From Runella sp. CRIBMP (GTDB lineage: Bacteria > Bacteroidota > Bacteroidia > Cytophagales > Spirosomataceae), in the NCBI RefSeq assembly GCF_009905605.1, contig NZ_JAAAKZ010000006.1, positions 62,001 through 126,000 on the forward strand: a stretch of DNA of 64,000 nucleotides, in the 5' to 3' direction. Below, piece by piece: positions 1 through 7,645 of the stretch; positions within the stretch are counted from its first letter, which is position 1; each line of letters starts with the position of its first letter. Position numbers and translations under genes: made by a program. The notes beneath the pieces are model-generated. The model saw only the letters and a list, made by a program, of their open reading frames with translations, was not told the DNA's origin and did no database searches.

Positions 1-2
1 AG

Positions 3-374
3 GTTTATAGTTCTGACAATCAGGATGTTTCTGCCGTTCAAACGCGTACTTTTTCGGCCGTGCCTTTGGTAGTGACGGGGAGTTACCACGTTGGAAACGT
101 CAATGCCCGCGTGCGACCGTATGTGCAGGTAGGCCTTGGGGGAGCGTTTGCCGAATTGATAAATTACTGGGGAAACATTCCGACGGGAGATAATGGATTT
201 CGATTTGTGGCCCAAGCTGGAGCGGGAGTGCGTGTGCTGTTTAAAAAACAGGGGAAATTGGGCTTAGAAGCGGGAGCTACATACCAACACTTGCCGTTTG
301 AGTCTGTCGCCGAAGGAATCAAAGATGCTTCAACCCTCAACGCCCGCATAGGGCTGTTTTATCGTTGGTGGTAG
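3..374 (+). CDS. Outer-membrane beta-barrel protein, C-terminal part (cut by window start)
   Basis: The frame is open to the left window edge, so the 124 residues visible are the C-terminal part of a longer gene. A GTG at 60 lies inside this open frame and need not be the start. The protein has alternating hydrophobic and polar stretches with glycine-rich turns (VGLGGAFAEL, VAQAGAGVRV, LGLEAGATYQHL) and ends in an aromatic beta-signal-like tail, RIGLFYRWW. That is typical of small Bacteroidota outer-membrane barrels of the OmpW/OprF-like type. The substrate is unknown. The gene converges with the OsmC-like gene and the two share a terminator hairpin. Confidence 0.6.
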   Translation, partial: VYSSDNQDVSAVQTRTFSAVPLVVTGSYHVGNVNARVRPYVQVGLGGAFAELINYWGNIPTGDNGFRFVAQAGAGVRVLFKKQGKLGLEAGATYQHLPFESVAEGIKDASTLNARIGLFYRWW

Positions 375-392
375 AATCAGTAGGAAGTAAGC

Positions 393-424
393 AGTAGGCA
401 GTACTATTTTGTCTACTGCCTACT
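393..424. terminator. Bidirectional hairpin between convergent genes
   Basis: An 11-bp perfect stem (AGTAGGCAGTA pairing with TACTGCCTACT) and a 10-nt loop CTATTTTGTC lie exactly between the stop at 374 and the minus-strand stop at 427. U-runs are weak on both sides. Confidence 0.5.
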
Positions 425-426
425 AG

Positions 427-849
427 TTAAGCTTCAATCGTAATCTCGTGAAAAATTTCGGCCAATGGTTCAAATTGGGCCGTTGCCGAGCAATATTTCT
501 CCATTGAGAGTTTTACGGCCCGCTCTACTTTGGCGCGGTCGAGGTTTCCTTTGAAGAAATAGTGAATGGTTATTTTGCGGAAAGGCGAGCGCTCTGTGTC
601 GTCTTCTTTGATTCGGTCGCCTTCTACCGAAATTCGAAAATCCAATATCTCCTGACGCTGTTTTTTTAAGACCAACACGACGTCAATGGCCGTACAGCCA
701 CCGAGTCCCATCAGTAATAATTCCATTGGGCGAGCGCCCATATTTTTGCCGCCAATGTTTGGAGAGGCATCGGTGTGTACTTTTTGGTCCGATGAACCCG
801 TGGCCTCAAAATGAAAGCCGTCGTCTACGCGTACTAATTCTACTTTCAT
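427..849 (-). CDS. OsmC/Ohr-family protein (YhfA-like)
   Basis: This 140-residue protein covers the full OsmC fold. The two family cysteines are present: C52 in LGGCTAIDV and C120 in MEKYCSATA. OsmC/Ohr proteins reduce organic hydroperoxides with this cysteine pair. The RPMELLLMGLGGC and KYCS contexts match the YhfA-like OsmC branch rather than true Ohr, so the substrate is less certain. There is no signal peptide, so it should be cytoplasmic. It is transcribed leftwards, upstream of the shared terminator. The next minus-strand gene (start 1254, stop 889) lies about 40 nt upstream, so co-transcription is possible. Confidence 0.85.
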   Translation of the reverse strand: MKVELVRVDDGFHFEATGSSDQKVHTDASPNIGGKNMGARPMELLLMGLGGCTAIDVVLVLKKQRQEILDFRISVEGDRIKEDDTERSPFRKITIHYFFKGNLDRAKVERAVKLSMEKYCSATAQFEPLAEIFHEITIEA

Positions 850-888
850 GATTTTTGAAAAGTTAACCGTTATCTTTTGGCCAACACG

Positions 889-1254
889 CTATTGTTTGTC
901 TGCCAACATTTCTGTATCCTGAATCAAGAGCGAAAGCCCGACCACTTTCTTGGTTTCAGGATTACGTTTGAACGTGATGATTGAGCCGTATTGGCTGGTG
1001 GATTTGAATGTATCTGGTTTGTCTTGTTTCAGCAACTTATTGGCCCCGTTTTCATCGGCTTCTCCAAACAACGCACCTTCTTTGAGGGTGATTTTGTATG
1101 CACTAAAATACCCGTTGTCTTTCATTTTGTACGTTCCCACGTAGTCAGACAATGAATCGGCCGTGCTTGTTGAAAGCGCTACCGGGGAAGAATTGGTCAG
1201 GGACATCAACAAGACGCTGATTCCCAGAAAACAAATTGGAATCCACTTTTTCAT
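889..1254 (-). CDS. Small secreted protein, DUF3471-like
   Basis: A 121-residue protein with an N-terminal signal peptide (MKKWIPICFLGISVLLMSLTN) followed by a short beta-rich domain. The segment YVGTYKMKDN near residue 38 and the ending TFKRNPETKKVVGLSLLIQD resemble DUF3471-type beta domains, which are often found behind beta-lactamase-like serine hydrolases. Here the domain stands alone. I do not recognise a specific function. The location is probably periplasmic. It lies about 30 nt downstream of the cyclophilin gene on the same strand, so a ppi-this gene-osmC-like operon is possible. Confidence 0.6.
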   Translation of the reverse strand: MKKWIPICFLGISVLLMSLTNSSPVALSTSTADSLSDYVGTYKMKDNGYFSAYKITLKEGALFGEADENGANKLLKQDKPDTFKSTSQYGSIITFKRNPETKKVVGLSLLIQDTEMLADKQ

Positions 1255-1286
1255 CTTAATATGTTGGTTAAGGGTAAAGACGAAGC

Positions 1287-1730
1287 CTAAGCTTCGTCTT
1301 CGATGATGTTGATTTTGGTAATTTTATCTCCTTGACGGATGGCATCAATAACGTCCAACCCTTCTACTACTTTGCCAAAACACGTGTGATTACGGTCGAG
1401 GTGAGCGGTGTTGGTGCGATTGTGGCAGATAAAAAACTGTGAGCCACCCGTGTTGCGACCAGCGTGAGCCATCGAAAGAACACCACGGTCGTGGTACTGA
1501 TTGTTGCCTGTCAATTCACATTTGATGGTGTATCCTGGACCACCACGGCCAGTTCCTTGTGGGCAGCCTCCCTGAATCATGAAGTTAGGAATGACGCGGT
1601 GGAAAGTAAGGCCATCGTAAAATCCACTTTTCGATAATTTGATAAAATTGGCAACGGCAATAGGGGCATCCTGATCGTAAAAGTCAATCAACATTGTCCC
1701 TTTTTCGGTAATCATTTCAGCTTTAGGCAT
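1287..1730 (-). CDS. Cyclophilin-type peptidyl-prolyl cis-trans isomerase
   Basis: A 147-residue protein made of one cyclophilin domain with no signal peptide, so probably the cytoplasmic PpiB type. The catalytic core is visible: FHRVIPNFMIQGG (arginine, phenylalanine and glutamine of the active site), GSQFFI, and HLDRNHTCFGKV with the binding-pocket histidine. It catalyses cis-trans isomerisation of X-Pro bonds in protein folding. A Bacteroidota -7 element reading leftwards lies at 1791-1798, about 60 nt before the ATG. The next gene to the right is divergent. Confidence 0.92.
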   Translation of the reverse strand: MPKAEMITEKGTMLIDFYDQDAPIAVANFIKLSKSGFYDGLTFHRVIPNFMIQGGCPQGTGRGGPGYTIKCELTGNNQYHDRGVLSMAHAGRNTGGSQFFICHNRTNTAHLDRNHTCFGKVVEGLDVIDAIRQGDKITKINIIEDEA

Positions 1731-1790
1731 TTGTGTATATATTAACGGTTATTATTCGCTGGAGCGAGTGGTTTTATTTAATTTGGGACA

Positions 1791-1798
1791 CAAAGGTA
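1791..1798 (-). promoter_or_regulatory. -7 element (TACCTTTG, minus strand) of the cyclophilin gene
   Basis: The plus strand reads CAAAGGTA, that is TACCTTTG on the minus strand, matching the Bacteroidota consensus TAnnTTTG. No matching -33 TTTG is seen at 19-20 nt, so this is a partial match. Confidence 0.4.
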
Positions 1799-1926
1799 CG
1801 CAAACAGTTTTAGATTGAATTTGTTGATACCATAGATTTTAAGGAGCGGAGGGGTCGTTAAAAACAAAAAAAACGTTGGTTTGAACGAGGCTTCCGCTTT
1901 AATTTGTGCAAAACTCATTTACAATC

Positions 1927-3159
1927 ATGGCCAATCACGAAGTCATTATTATCGGAGCGGGTATCGCAGGTTTGTCTTGCGCCAATTATTTATTACATTT
2001 TGGCGTTACCCCCTTGGTATTGGAGGCCGCCGAGGCGGTTGGCGGACGGGTGCGAACCGATAAAGTCGATGGCTACCTGTTGGACCGTGGCTTCCAGATA
2101 TTATTGACGGCGTATCCGGAGGCACAACGATTGTTGAATTACAACACATTGGCGTTAAAATCGTTCCGTTCGGGCGCTTTGATTCGCAAAGACAATGCTT
2201 TTTCGGTCATCAGCGACCCCTTCAAAGAACCTGCTCAAGTGTTTAAAACCCTTTTTTCATCGGTCGGGACGCTGGTTGATAAGCTCAAGGTACTTCAATT
2301 GTCAAATAATGTAAGCAAGGAGCCGACCGAGGCTTTTTTTCACGAGCGCGCCACCGATACGCTTACTTATTTGCGCAATTATGGCTGGAGCGATGAGATG
2401 ATTGCCGATTTCTTTAAACCCTTTTTTGGGGGCGTATTTCTGGAAAATGAGTTGGAAACCTCCAGTAACTTTTTTCGGTTTATTTTCAAGCAATTTTATA
2501 CTGGTGACGCCGTCATTCCTGCGGGAGGAATGCAGGCCATTCCCGAGCAAATGGCGGCTAAATTACCGCCTCATACCTTGCGATTAAACACTAAAGTAGA
2601 AAAGATTGAAGGTAATAAAGTTCATCTTTCGGATGGTAAAACGCTAACTGCTAAAAATATAGTTGTGGCCACCGATGCCCGACAAGCTGATGGGCTGTTG
2701 GGGCGGAACCTAAAACGAGAATATAACGTAACGACCTGCACCTACTTTGCCACGGAGCGTTCGCCGTTGAAGGAAAAAATGCTGGCGCTCAATCCTAATC
2801 GGTTGTCCGTGGTGCATAATTTGTGCGTGCCTAGCGATATTGCTCCCTCGTATGCTCCCGAAGGCAAAGCGTTGGTATCAGTAAGTACGCAAGGGTTAGA
2901 ATTGTTTGACGAAAAAAAACTAACCGACCGCATCGTACAGGAGCTGACCAGTTGGTTTGGTGATGAAGTAAAAACGTGGAAGCACCTTCGTACGTATCAT
3001 ATTCCTGAATCGTTGGTCAAATACCCCGCCAATGTGCCCGCAACTAATTTGAAAATCAGCGAACATTTGTACGAATGCGGCGATCATACTTCTTATCCAT
3101 CGTTGAATGCCGCTATGGCCACTGGCCGAGCGGTGGCCGATATGATAGCGGGGATATGA
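1927..3159 (+). CDS. FAD-dependent amine oxidase/phytoene desaturase-like oxidoreductase
   Basis: A 410-residue flavoprotein. The N-terminus carries the Rossmann dinucleotide motif VIIIGAGIAGLSCANYLL and the second FAD motif EAAEAVGGRVRTD. The C-terminus carries the FAD-closing segment YECGDHTSYPSLNAAMATGRAVADM. This is the NAD(P)/FAD-dependent protoporphyrinogen oxidase/phytoene dehydrogenase superfamily. The substrate cannot be read from sequence. I chose ATG 1927 because the upstream GTG at 1906 adds residues before the usual start at the Rossmann strand. It converges with a second FAD oxidoreductase (3193-4158) of the renalase type, and the two may act in related chemistry. Confidence 0.85.
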   Translation: MANHEVIIIGAGIAGLSCANYLLHFGVTPLVLEAAEAVGGRVRTDKVDGYLLDRGFQILLTAYPEAQRLLNYNTLALKSFRSGALIRKDNAFSVISDPFKEPAQVFKTLFSSVGTLVDKLKVLQLSNNVSKEPTEAFFHERATDTLTYLRNYGWSDEMIADFFKPFFGGVFLENELETSSNFFRFIFKQFYTGDAVIPAGGMQAIPEQMAAKLPPHTLRLNTKVEKIEGNKVHLSDGKTLTAKNIVVATDARQADGLLGRNLKREYNVTTCTYFATERSPLKEKMLALNPNRLSVVHNLCVPSDIAPSYAPEGKALVSVSTQGLELFDEKKLTDRIVQELTSWFGDEVKTWKHLRTYHIPESLVKYPANVPATNLKISEHLYECGDHTSYPSLNAAMATGRAVADMIAGI

Positions 3160-3192
3160 GGTCCAAAATTTAGATTTTCAGGGTATTTCTAT

Positions 3193-4158
3193 CTAAATTT
3201 TAAGCAAAAAGTTGGCCATTTGCCGCCCTGATTGAAACGCTCCTTCCACATTTCCCTGTCCGAATCCGTCCCCACCCATCAATAGTGAAAATGGAGTTTT
3301 GCAGACGTAATAGGGCTTCGGATAAGATTTTTCGGCCAGACTGTACCGCCAACGATGTACTTGAAACGATTCAATCTGCGCTTTGGGAATCCACTCACTG
3401 AGCGAATCAATGAGCAATTCACCCGTTCTTGTAAGGTCTTCTTCTAAGTGCTGCTTGCTGAAGGCGGCGCTGGCATGAATGGTGATGGACGTTGTTTCTG
3501 AAATCCCTTTTTGGAAATTATCGGCCACCCAGGCCACATGGCCTTGCCCAAATTTGAGGATGCCTGGCGTTGGAATATGGCTATTCCCCTTCAAAAGTAC
3601 CATTACCGCAATGCAGGGGGCATATTCTATGCTTTCAAAAACACTGGACTCGGCCGCTGAAAGCAGATAACTGTCGTTTAAAAGTACTAAGGCTTGCGGG
3701 GCAGGAAGGGTAAGAATGAGCGTATCGGCCTCATAGGCGTTTCCTGATTCCGTCAGAACAATACACCCGTTTTCATCCCCTGAAATGTGTATTGCGCGCT
3801 GGCCAGTTTGTACATTGAGTGATTGAGCTATGTATTTGGCAATGCTGCTCATGCCCTCCACTCCCACAAAACGCGGATGATGAAAAGAAATATCACTAAC
3901 TTCGGTTTCTTGCAAGGCCCATTGTTTAACGATTCCTACTTCGGTTAGCGCTGAAACAAATTGCTGAAACTCGGCGGTACGGGCCGTAAAATATTGAGCA
4001 CCGTGGTCAGCGCGGGCATTGGCCAGACGTCGGGTTGCCATGCGCCCGCCTACACCACGCCCTTTGTCGAGAACCGTGACGTTCCAGCCGTTTTGTTGAA
4101 GTGTACGCGCGGCAGTCAGCCCCGTTATTCCCGCACCAATAATTATACAAGAAGGCAT
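3193..4158 (-). CDS. Renalase-like FAD-dependent oxidoreductase
   Basis: A 321-residue protein with CIIIGAGITGLTAARTLQ at the N-terminus, then the renalase-type signature LDKGRGVGGRMATRR and ADHGAQYFTAR, and at the C-terminus LLMGGDGFGQGNVEGAFQSGRQMANFLL that closes the FAD site. Bacterial renalase-like enzymes oxidise aberrant dihydro-NAD(P) isomers. That role is known for some family members and is only inferred here. There is no signal peptide. The upstream minus-strand gene ends at 4294, leaving 135 nt between them. Confidence 0.85.
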   Translation of the reverse strand: MPSCIIIGAGITGLTAARTLQQNGWNVTVLDKGRGVGGRMATRRLANARADHGAQYFTARTAEFQQFVSALTEVGIVKQWALQETEVSDISFHHPRFVGVEGMSSIAKYIAQSLNVQTGQRAIHISGDENGCIVLTESGNAYEADTLILTLPAPQALVLLNDSYLLSAAESSVFESIEYAPCIAVMVLLKGNSHIPTPGILKFGQGHVAWVADNFQKGISETTSITIHASAAFSKQHLEEDLTRTGELLIDSLSEWIPKAQIESFQVHRWRYSLAEKSYPKPYYVCKTPFSLLMGGDGFGQGNVEGAFQSGRQMANFLLKI

Positions 4159-4293
4159 TTTTTATGAAAAGTTGATTTATGGAGCACCCGCTTTGGCAGA
4201 TGTGTTTAATAAACTTGGCAGAGAGAAATAAGTTTTGAAAAAAGAGGAGGATGTGAGGGAACTGCTGAAAAATAACTGGGGATTTTCCATCAA

Positions 4294-5016
4294 TCACTTT
4301 TCCATGGCCTTCAAGGCTGCTCGTTTTAGGAGCTCCAAATTCTTTGCCGATATTTCATCCGACCAAGAAGGCTTTCCTGCCGCAAGGAAATCAAAGTTGG
4401 CTTTGTTGGTCAATGTTCCGTACACCGTGAAGGCCGCCAAAAGACTGCCCGTCATGCTCGGATGGAAGTTGTCGTTGCCATACAACGGCAAGCTTGGCGT
4501 TGATTGCCAGGCGTATTTCCAGGCTAAGCCCGCTGGGCAGAGCAGCGATTGGGTTTGTTTGGCCGCTTGGGTGTAGGAGTAAATGACGTTGTCTAAATCT
4601 AAAAAACGGGTAGAAGAGGGCCAAACCATGTAAATGGCCATTGAGGCATTGTTTTTTTTGCAAACTTCTGCCAGTCGCCGGGTGTATTCAAGTAATAAAA
4701 TCTGCGATTCGGGCAAGGCAGAAGGGCCTTGTTGGGCAACTACAAAATCATAACGACCCGTTTCGATTGCCTTTTGCACTTTGCCTTCATTCCAGTGGTC
4801 TTCCAACGAATAGTTGGGGAAAAGAAAGGTTGTATACTCAATGCTGACGCTGTCGTGTTTGCCCATTTCCTGCACCAATTGTGGCAGATCGTTGGTGTAC
4901 GTAAGGCTGTTTCCTACAAACAAAATCTTCAGCGTCGATTTTTTGGAAGCAACTTCATCTGCCTTTGTACAGCCAATGGAAAGGATAAAAAGAAGTAACA
5001 GGCTACGTAAAATCAT
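4294..5016 (-). CDS. SGNH/GDSL-family hydrolase lipoprotein
   Basis: A 240-residue protein starting with a lipoprotein signal (LLLLFILSIGC, with the lipidated cysteine after ILSIG). The SGNH fold is shown by the block I serine in LFVGNSLTY near residue 34-41 and the block V Asp-x-x-His in NDNFHPSMTGS near residue 191. VAQQGPS lies in the middle. It is an envelope-anchored esterase or acetylesterase of unknown substrate. The signal peptide places it in the periplasm or on a membrane surface. The next gene rightwards is divergent. Confidence 0.8.
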   Translation of the reverse strand: MILRSLLLLFILSIGCTKADEVASKKSTLKILFVGNSLTYTNDLPQLVQEMGKHDSVSIEYTTFLFPNYSLEDHWNEGKVQKAIETGRYDFVVAQQGPSALPESQILLLEYTRRLAEVCKKNNASMAIYMVWPSSTRFLDLDNVIYSYTQAAKQTQSLLCPAGLAWKYAWQSTPSLPLYGNDNFHPSMTGSLLAAFTVYGTLTNKANFDFLAAGKPSWSDEISAKNLELLKRAALKAMEK

Positions 5017-5129
5017 CGGTCAAAAAAGTACATTTGTTAAATCATTTGATGATGTAAAATACAAAATTTTCAGCTTATTGAAAAAACTGCCCTAAAAAGG
5101 GTATGTTTCTTTTTTTTCTATTCCTGCCA

Positions 5130-5666
5130 ATGAGAAATTTACTTTTTTCCCTTTTGCTGACGATTGTTTCAGCCGCCGTTTATGCCCAGTCCAAAGCTAC
5201 TTTTGTGAGCGATGCTCTCAGTAAATGGAAAGGTATGAAAAGCTATACGCTTGCAGTAGCCCAAGCGATGCCTGAAGAAAAGTATTTCTACAAGCCCACC
5301 CCCGACGAAATGACGTTTGTGCATCAGTTGGTACACATGGCGGGCAACATGTATTTTCTCTCGGCCAAACTGATTCGCGGCATTGATCCACCCGTGGATA
5401 TAAAAGCCCTTTTGGAAAAGGTTGATCAAAATATTACCAAAAAAGAAGCAATAGAAATCATCAGTAAAGCCTTTGATTATACCGAAGAGACGATCGCCCA
5501 AATGACTGAAAAAAACCTGGAAGAAGAGCTGGATTATTGGGGCGGGCATTCCACTAAACGTAAGATTGTTTTTTTGCTGAACGATCACCAAACCCATCAT
5601 CGCGGTCAGTTGATCGTTTATCTGCGCCTTAACGGAGTCAAACCACCGTCGTATATCGGGTGGTGA
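5130..5666 (+). CDS. DinB-like metal-binding protein with signal peptide
   Basis: A 178-residue protein from ATG 5130; a frame-matched ATG at 5103 would place an odd hydrophobic stretch before the signal peptide MRNLLFSLLLTIVSAAVYAQ. The mature part is a DinB/YfiT-like four-helix bundle, with the metal-binding histidines in FVHQLVHMAGN and NDHQTHHRGQLIVYLRLNGV. The end PPSYIGW is typical of this family. Many such proteins are thiol-dependent transferases or stress proteins, and the function here is unknown. Export is unusual for DinB proteins but common among their Bacteroidota versions. It converges with purA. Confidence 0.8.
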   Translation: MRNLLFSLLLTIVSAAVYAQSKATFVSDALSKWKGMKSYTLAVAQAMPEEKYFYKPTPDEMTFVHQLVHMAGNMYFLSAKLIRGIDPPVDIKALLEKVDQNITKKEAIEIISKAFDYTEETIAQMTEKNLEEELDYWGGHSTKRKIVFLLNDHQTHHRGQLIVYLRLNGVKPPSYIGW

Positions 5667-5677
5667 GGTGGCAATAA

Positions 5678-5705
5678 AAAAAGGTGCGAACCGAAGCCCG
5701 CACCT
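5678..5705 (-). terminator. Rho-independent terminator of purA
   Basis: Read leftwards, AGGTGCG and CGCACCT form a 7-bp GC-rich stem around GGCTTCGGTT, followed directly by a run of seven T residues. It lies 30 nt after the purA stop and ends the spoT-fur-purA operon. Confidence 0.75.
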
Positions 5706-5734
5706 GATAATAATGTTGAAAAATAGCTCTAGGA

Positions 5735-7024
5735 TTAAGCTATTTGTGCTTCGCGGTGAATGATGGCTTCGCGGTCGGGGCCCGTTGAAATAAAGCTGAT
5801 GGGCAAATTAAGTTCTGCTTCCAGAAACTCAATATAAGCGGCCAACTCAGCAGGAACTTCGTCGTAAGTATGAAGATTTTCGAGCGACTGCGCCCAGCCT
5901 TTCATGGTTTTGTACACGGGCGTGGCCTCATTGGTACACAAATCGTACGGGAAACGGTCGGTGAGGGTTCCGTCGGCCAATTGGTAGTGCGTACAGATGT
6001 TGATTTCTTCGAAAATATTCAAAACATCCACTTTCATCATCACCAATTGCGTCACGCCGTTAATCATGATGGCGTATTTAAGCGCTGGCAGGTCTAACCA
6101 ACCACAACGACGCGGGCGACCCGTAGTAGAACCAAATTCACGGCCCTCCTGACGCATCCGCTCACCCACTTCGTCCAACAATTCGGTAGGGAAAGGGCCA
6201 CTGCCTACGCGGGTGCAGTAGGCTTTGAAAATCCCGAATACTTCACCGATACGGCGCGGCGACAACCCTAGACCCGTGCAGGCACCGGCGGTCGTGGTGT
6301 TGGAACTCGTTACGAAAGGATACGAGCCAAAGTCAATATCAAGCAAAGAGCCTTGGGCGCCTTCGGCCAATACCGTTTGCCCCGCTTCTATCGCTTCATT
6401 GACGAGGTATTCGCTATCTACAAAATTATAGTCTTTCAAAAATTCCGTTGCTTCAAAGAAGGTTGCCTCGGCATCGGCGAGGGTTGAGGAATAATCGTAT
6501 TGGTAAAAATCAAGGATAACCTTGTGTTGGTCAACCAAACGATTGTATTTCTCCTTAAAATCAGGCGAAACAAGGTCGCCCATGCGTAATCCCTGACGGG
6601 CTACTTTGTCCTGATAGGCAGGCCCGATACCACGCAAGGTAGAGCCGATTTTGGAATCGCCTTTAGATTTCTCATAAGCGGCATCCAACAAACGGTGGGT
6701 CGGTACAATGACCGATGCTTTCTTGGAGATAAAGAGGTTTTGCTTGAGCGGGAGGTTGTATTTTGCGAGTCCGTCGATTTCTTTTTTCAAAACAATCGGG
6801 TCCAGAACCAAGCCATTGCCGATGATGTTTTTGATTTCAGGACGAAAAATTCCCGAAGGTATTTGGTGCAGTACGTGTTTGAAACCATCAAATTCGAGGG
6901 TGTGGCCTGCATTGGGTCCGCCCTGAAAACGTGCTACTACTTGGTATTGGGGCGCCAAAACGTCCACAATCTTTCCTTTCCCTTCGTCGCCCCATTGGAG
7001 GCCCAGTAATACGTCAACTTTCAT
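5735..7024 (-). CDS. purA: Adenylosuccinate synthetase
   Basis: A 429-residue enzyme of standard length. It joins IMP and aspartate with GTP in the first AMP-specific step of purine synthesis. Visible hallmarks are the P-loop-like GLQWGDEGKGKIVDVL at residues 6-20, QGGPNAGHTLEFDG with the catalytic histidine, the RGIGPAYQDK loop, GSTTGRPRRCGWLDL, and the C-terminal GTP-binding STGPDR. It follows fur with only 3 nt between stop and start and ends at a strong terminator, so it is the last gene of a spoT-fur-purA operon. Confidence 0.97.
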   Translation of the reverse strand: MKVDVLLGLQWGDEGKGKIVDVLAPQYQVVARFQGGPNAGHTLEFDGFKHVLHQIPSGIFRPEIKNIIGNGLVLDPIVLKKEIDGLAKYNLPLKQNLFISKKASVIVPTHRLLDAAYEKSKGDSKIGSTLRGIGPAYQDKVARQGLRMGDLVSPDFKEKYNRLVDQHKVILDFYQYDYSSTLADAEATFFEATEFLKDYNFVDSEYLVNEAIEAGQTVLAEGAQGSLLDIDFGSYPFVTSSNTTTAGACTGLGLSPRRIGEVFGIFKAYCTRVGSGPFPTELLDEVGERMRQEGREFGSTTGRPRRCGWLDLPALKYAIMINGVTQLVMMKVDVLNIFEEINICTHYQLADGTLTDRFPYDLCTNEATPVYKTMKGWAQSLENLHTYDEVPAELAAYIEFLEAELNLPISFISTGPDREAIIHREAQIA

Positions 7025-7027
7025 AAG

Positions 7028-7528
7028 TTATTCTATTTCAATTCTTTGGGGTCTTTCGTTTATTTTATTTTTATTTTCGCAGTTTAGGCGCTGGCAGTTG
7101 CCGTAGAAGATGAGCGAGTGGTGCAATACATTGAATTTGAGCAAATCACCGACCATGTTTTGGATATTCTGAACGCGTGGGTCGCAAAACTCCATCACGT
7201 GGTGGCAGTCCATGCAAATGATGTGGTCGTGTTGACGGTAGCCGTAGGCTTTTTCGTACTGCGCTAGGTTTTTGCCAAATTGATGTTTGGTCACTAAATC
7301 ACAATCAACCAGTACATCAAGCGTGTTATAGACGGTGGCGCGGCTCACCCGGTACTTTTTATTCTTCATTGATATGTACAGCTCATCCACGTCGAAGTGG
7401 TCTTCGCGGCTGTATATCTCCTCCAATATCGCAAAACGTTCGGGCGTTTTGCGCAGACCTTTACGTTCCAAATAAGCCGTCAGGATGCGTTTGGCCGCTT
7501 CTAAATTTTCGTGTTTGGCTTGGGGCAT
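7028..7528 (-). CDS. Fur-family transcriptional regulator
   Basis: A 167-residue protein from ATG 7528; longer upstream reading is possible but lies before the conserved helix. The N-terminal winged helix contains [15 protein letters not shown], the [15 protein letters not shown] recognition helix and the [18 protein letters not shown] metal-binding region with a CxxC pair. The second cysteine pair is C-x4-C ([10 protein letters not shown]) rather than the usual CxxC. It could be Fur, PerR or Zur, and the sequence alone does not decide. It sits between spoT and purA in one operon. A possible own -7 element lies about 100 nt upstream at 7631-7638. Confidence 0.9.
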   Translation of the reverse strand: MPQAKHENLEAAKRILTAYLERKGLRKTPERFAILEEIYSREDHFDVDELYISMKNKKYRVSRATVYNTLDVLVDCDLVTKHQFGKNLAQYEKAYGYRQHDHIICMDCHHVMEFCDPRVQNIQNMVGDLLKFNVLHHSLIFYGNCQRLNCENKNKINERPQRIEIE

Positions 7529-7630
7529 TTTTTTCTTGGTTGACAGGTTAAGGTTAAAAGTCACTGGTGCGTACTCACTGCAATTAATAATTGACGCGTG
7601 GGCACCCGTACGATTAACAATTAACGGGGG

Positions 7631-7638
7631 CAAAAGTA
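7631..7638 (-). promoter_or_regulatory. -7 element (TACTTTTG, minus strand) before fur
   Basis: The plus strand reads CAAAAGTA, giving TACTTTTG leftwards. It overlaps the end region of spoT and could give fur-purA a separate transcript. No spaced -33 TTTG is evident. Confidence 0.35.
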
Positions 7639-7645
7639 CGAATTT

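Noticed and set aside
1906-1926. GTG at 1906 as the start of the FAD oxidoreductase
   Set aside because: It adds seven residues before the conserved Rossmann strand; ATG 1927 is the better start.
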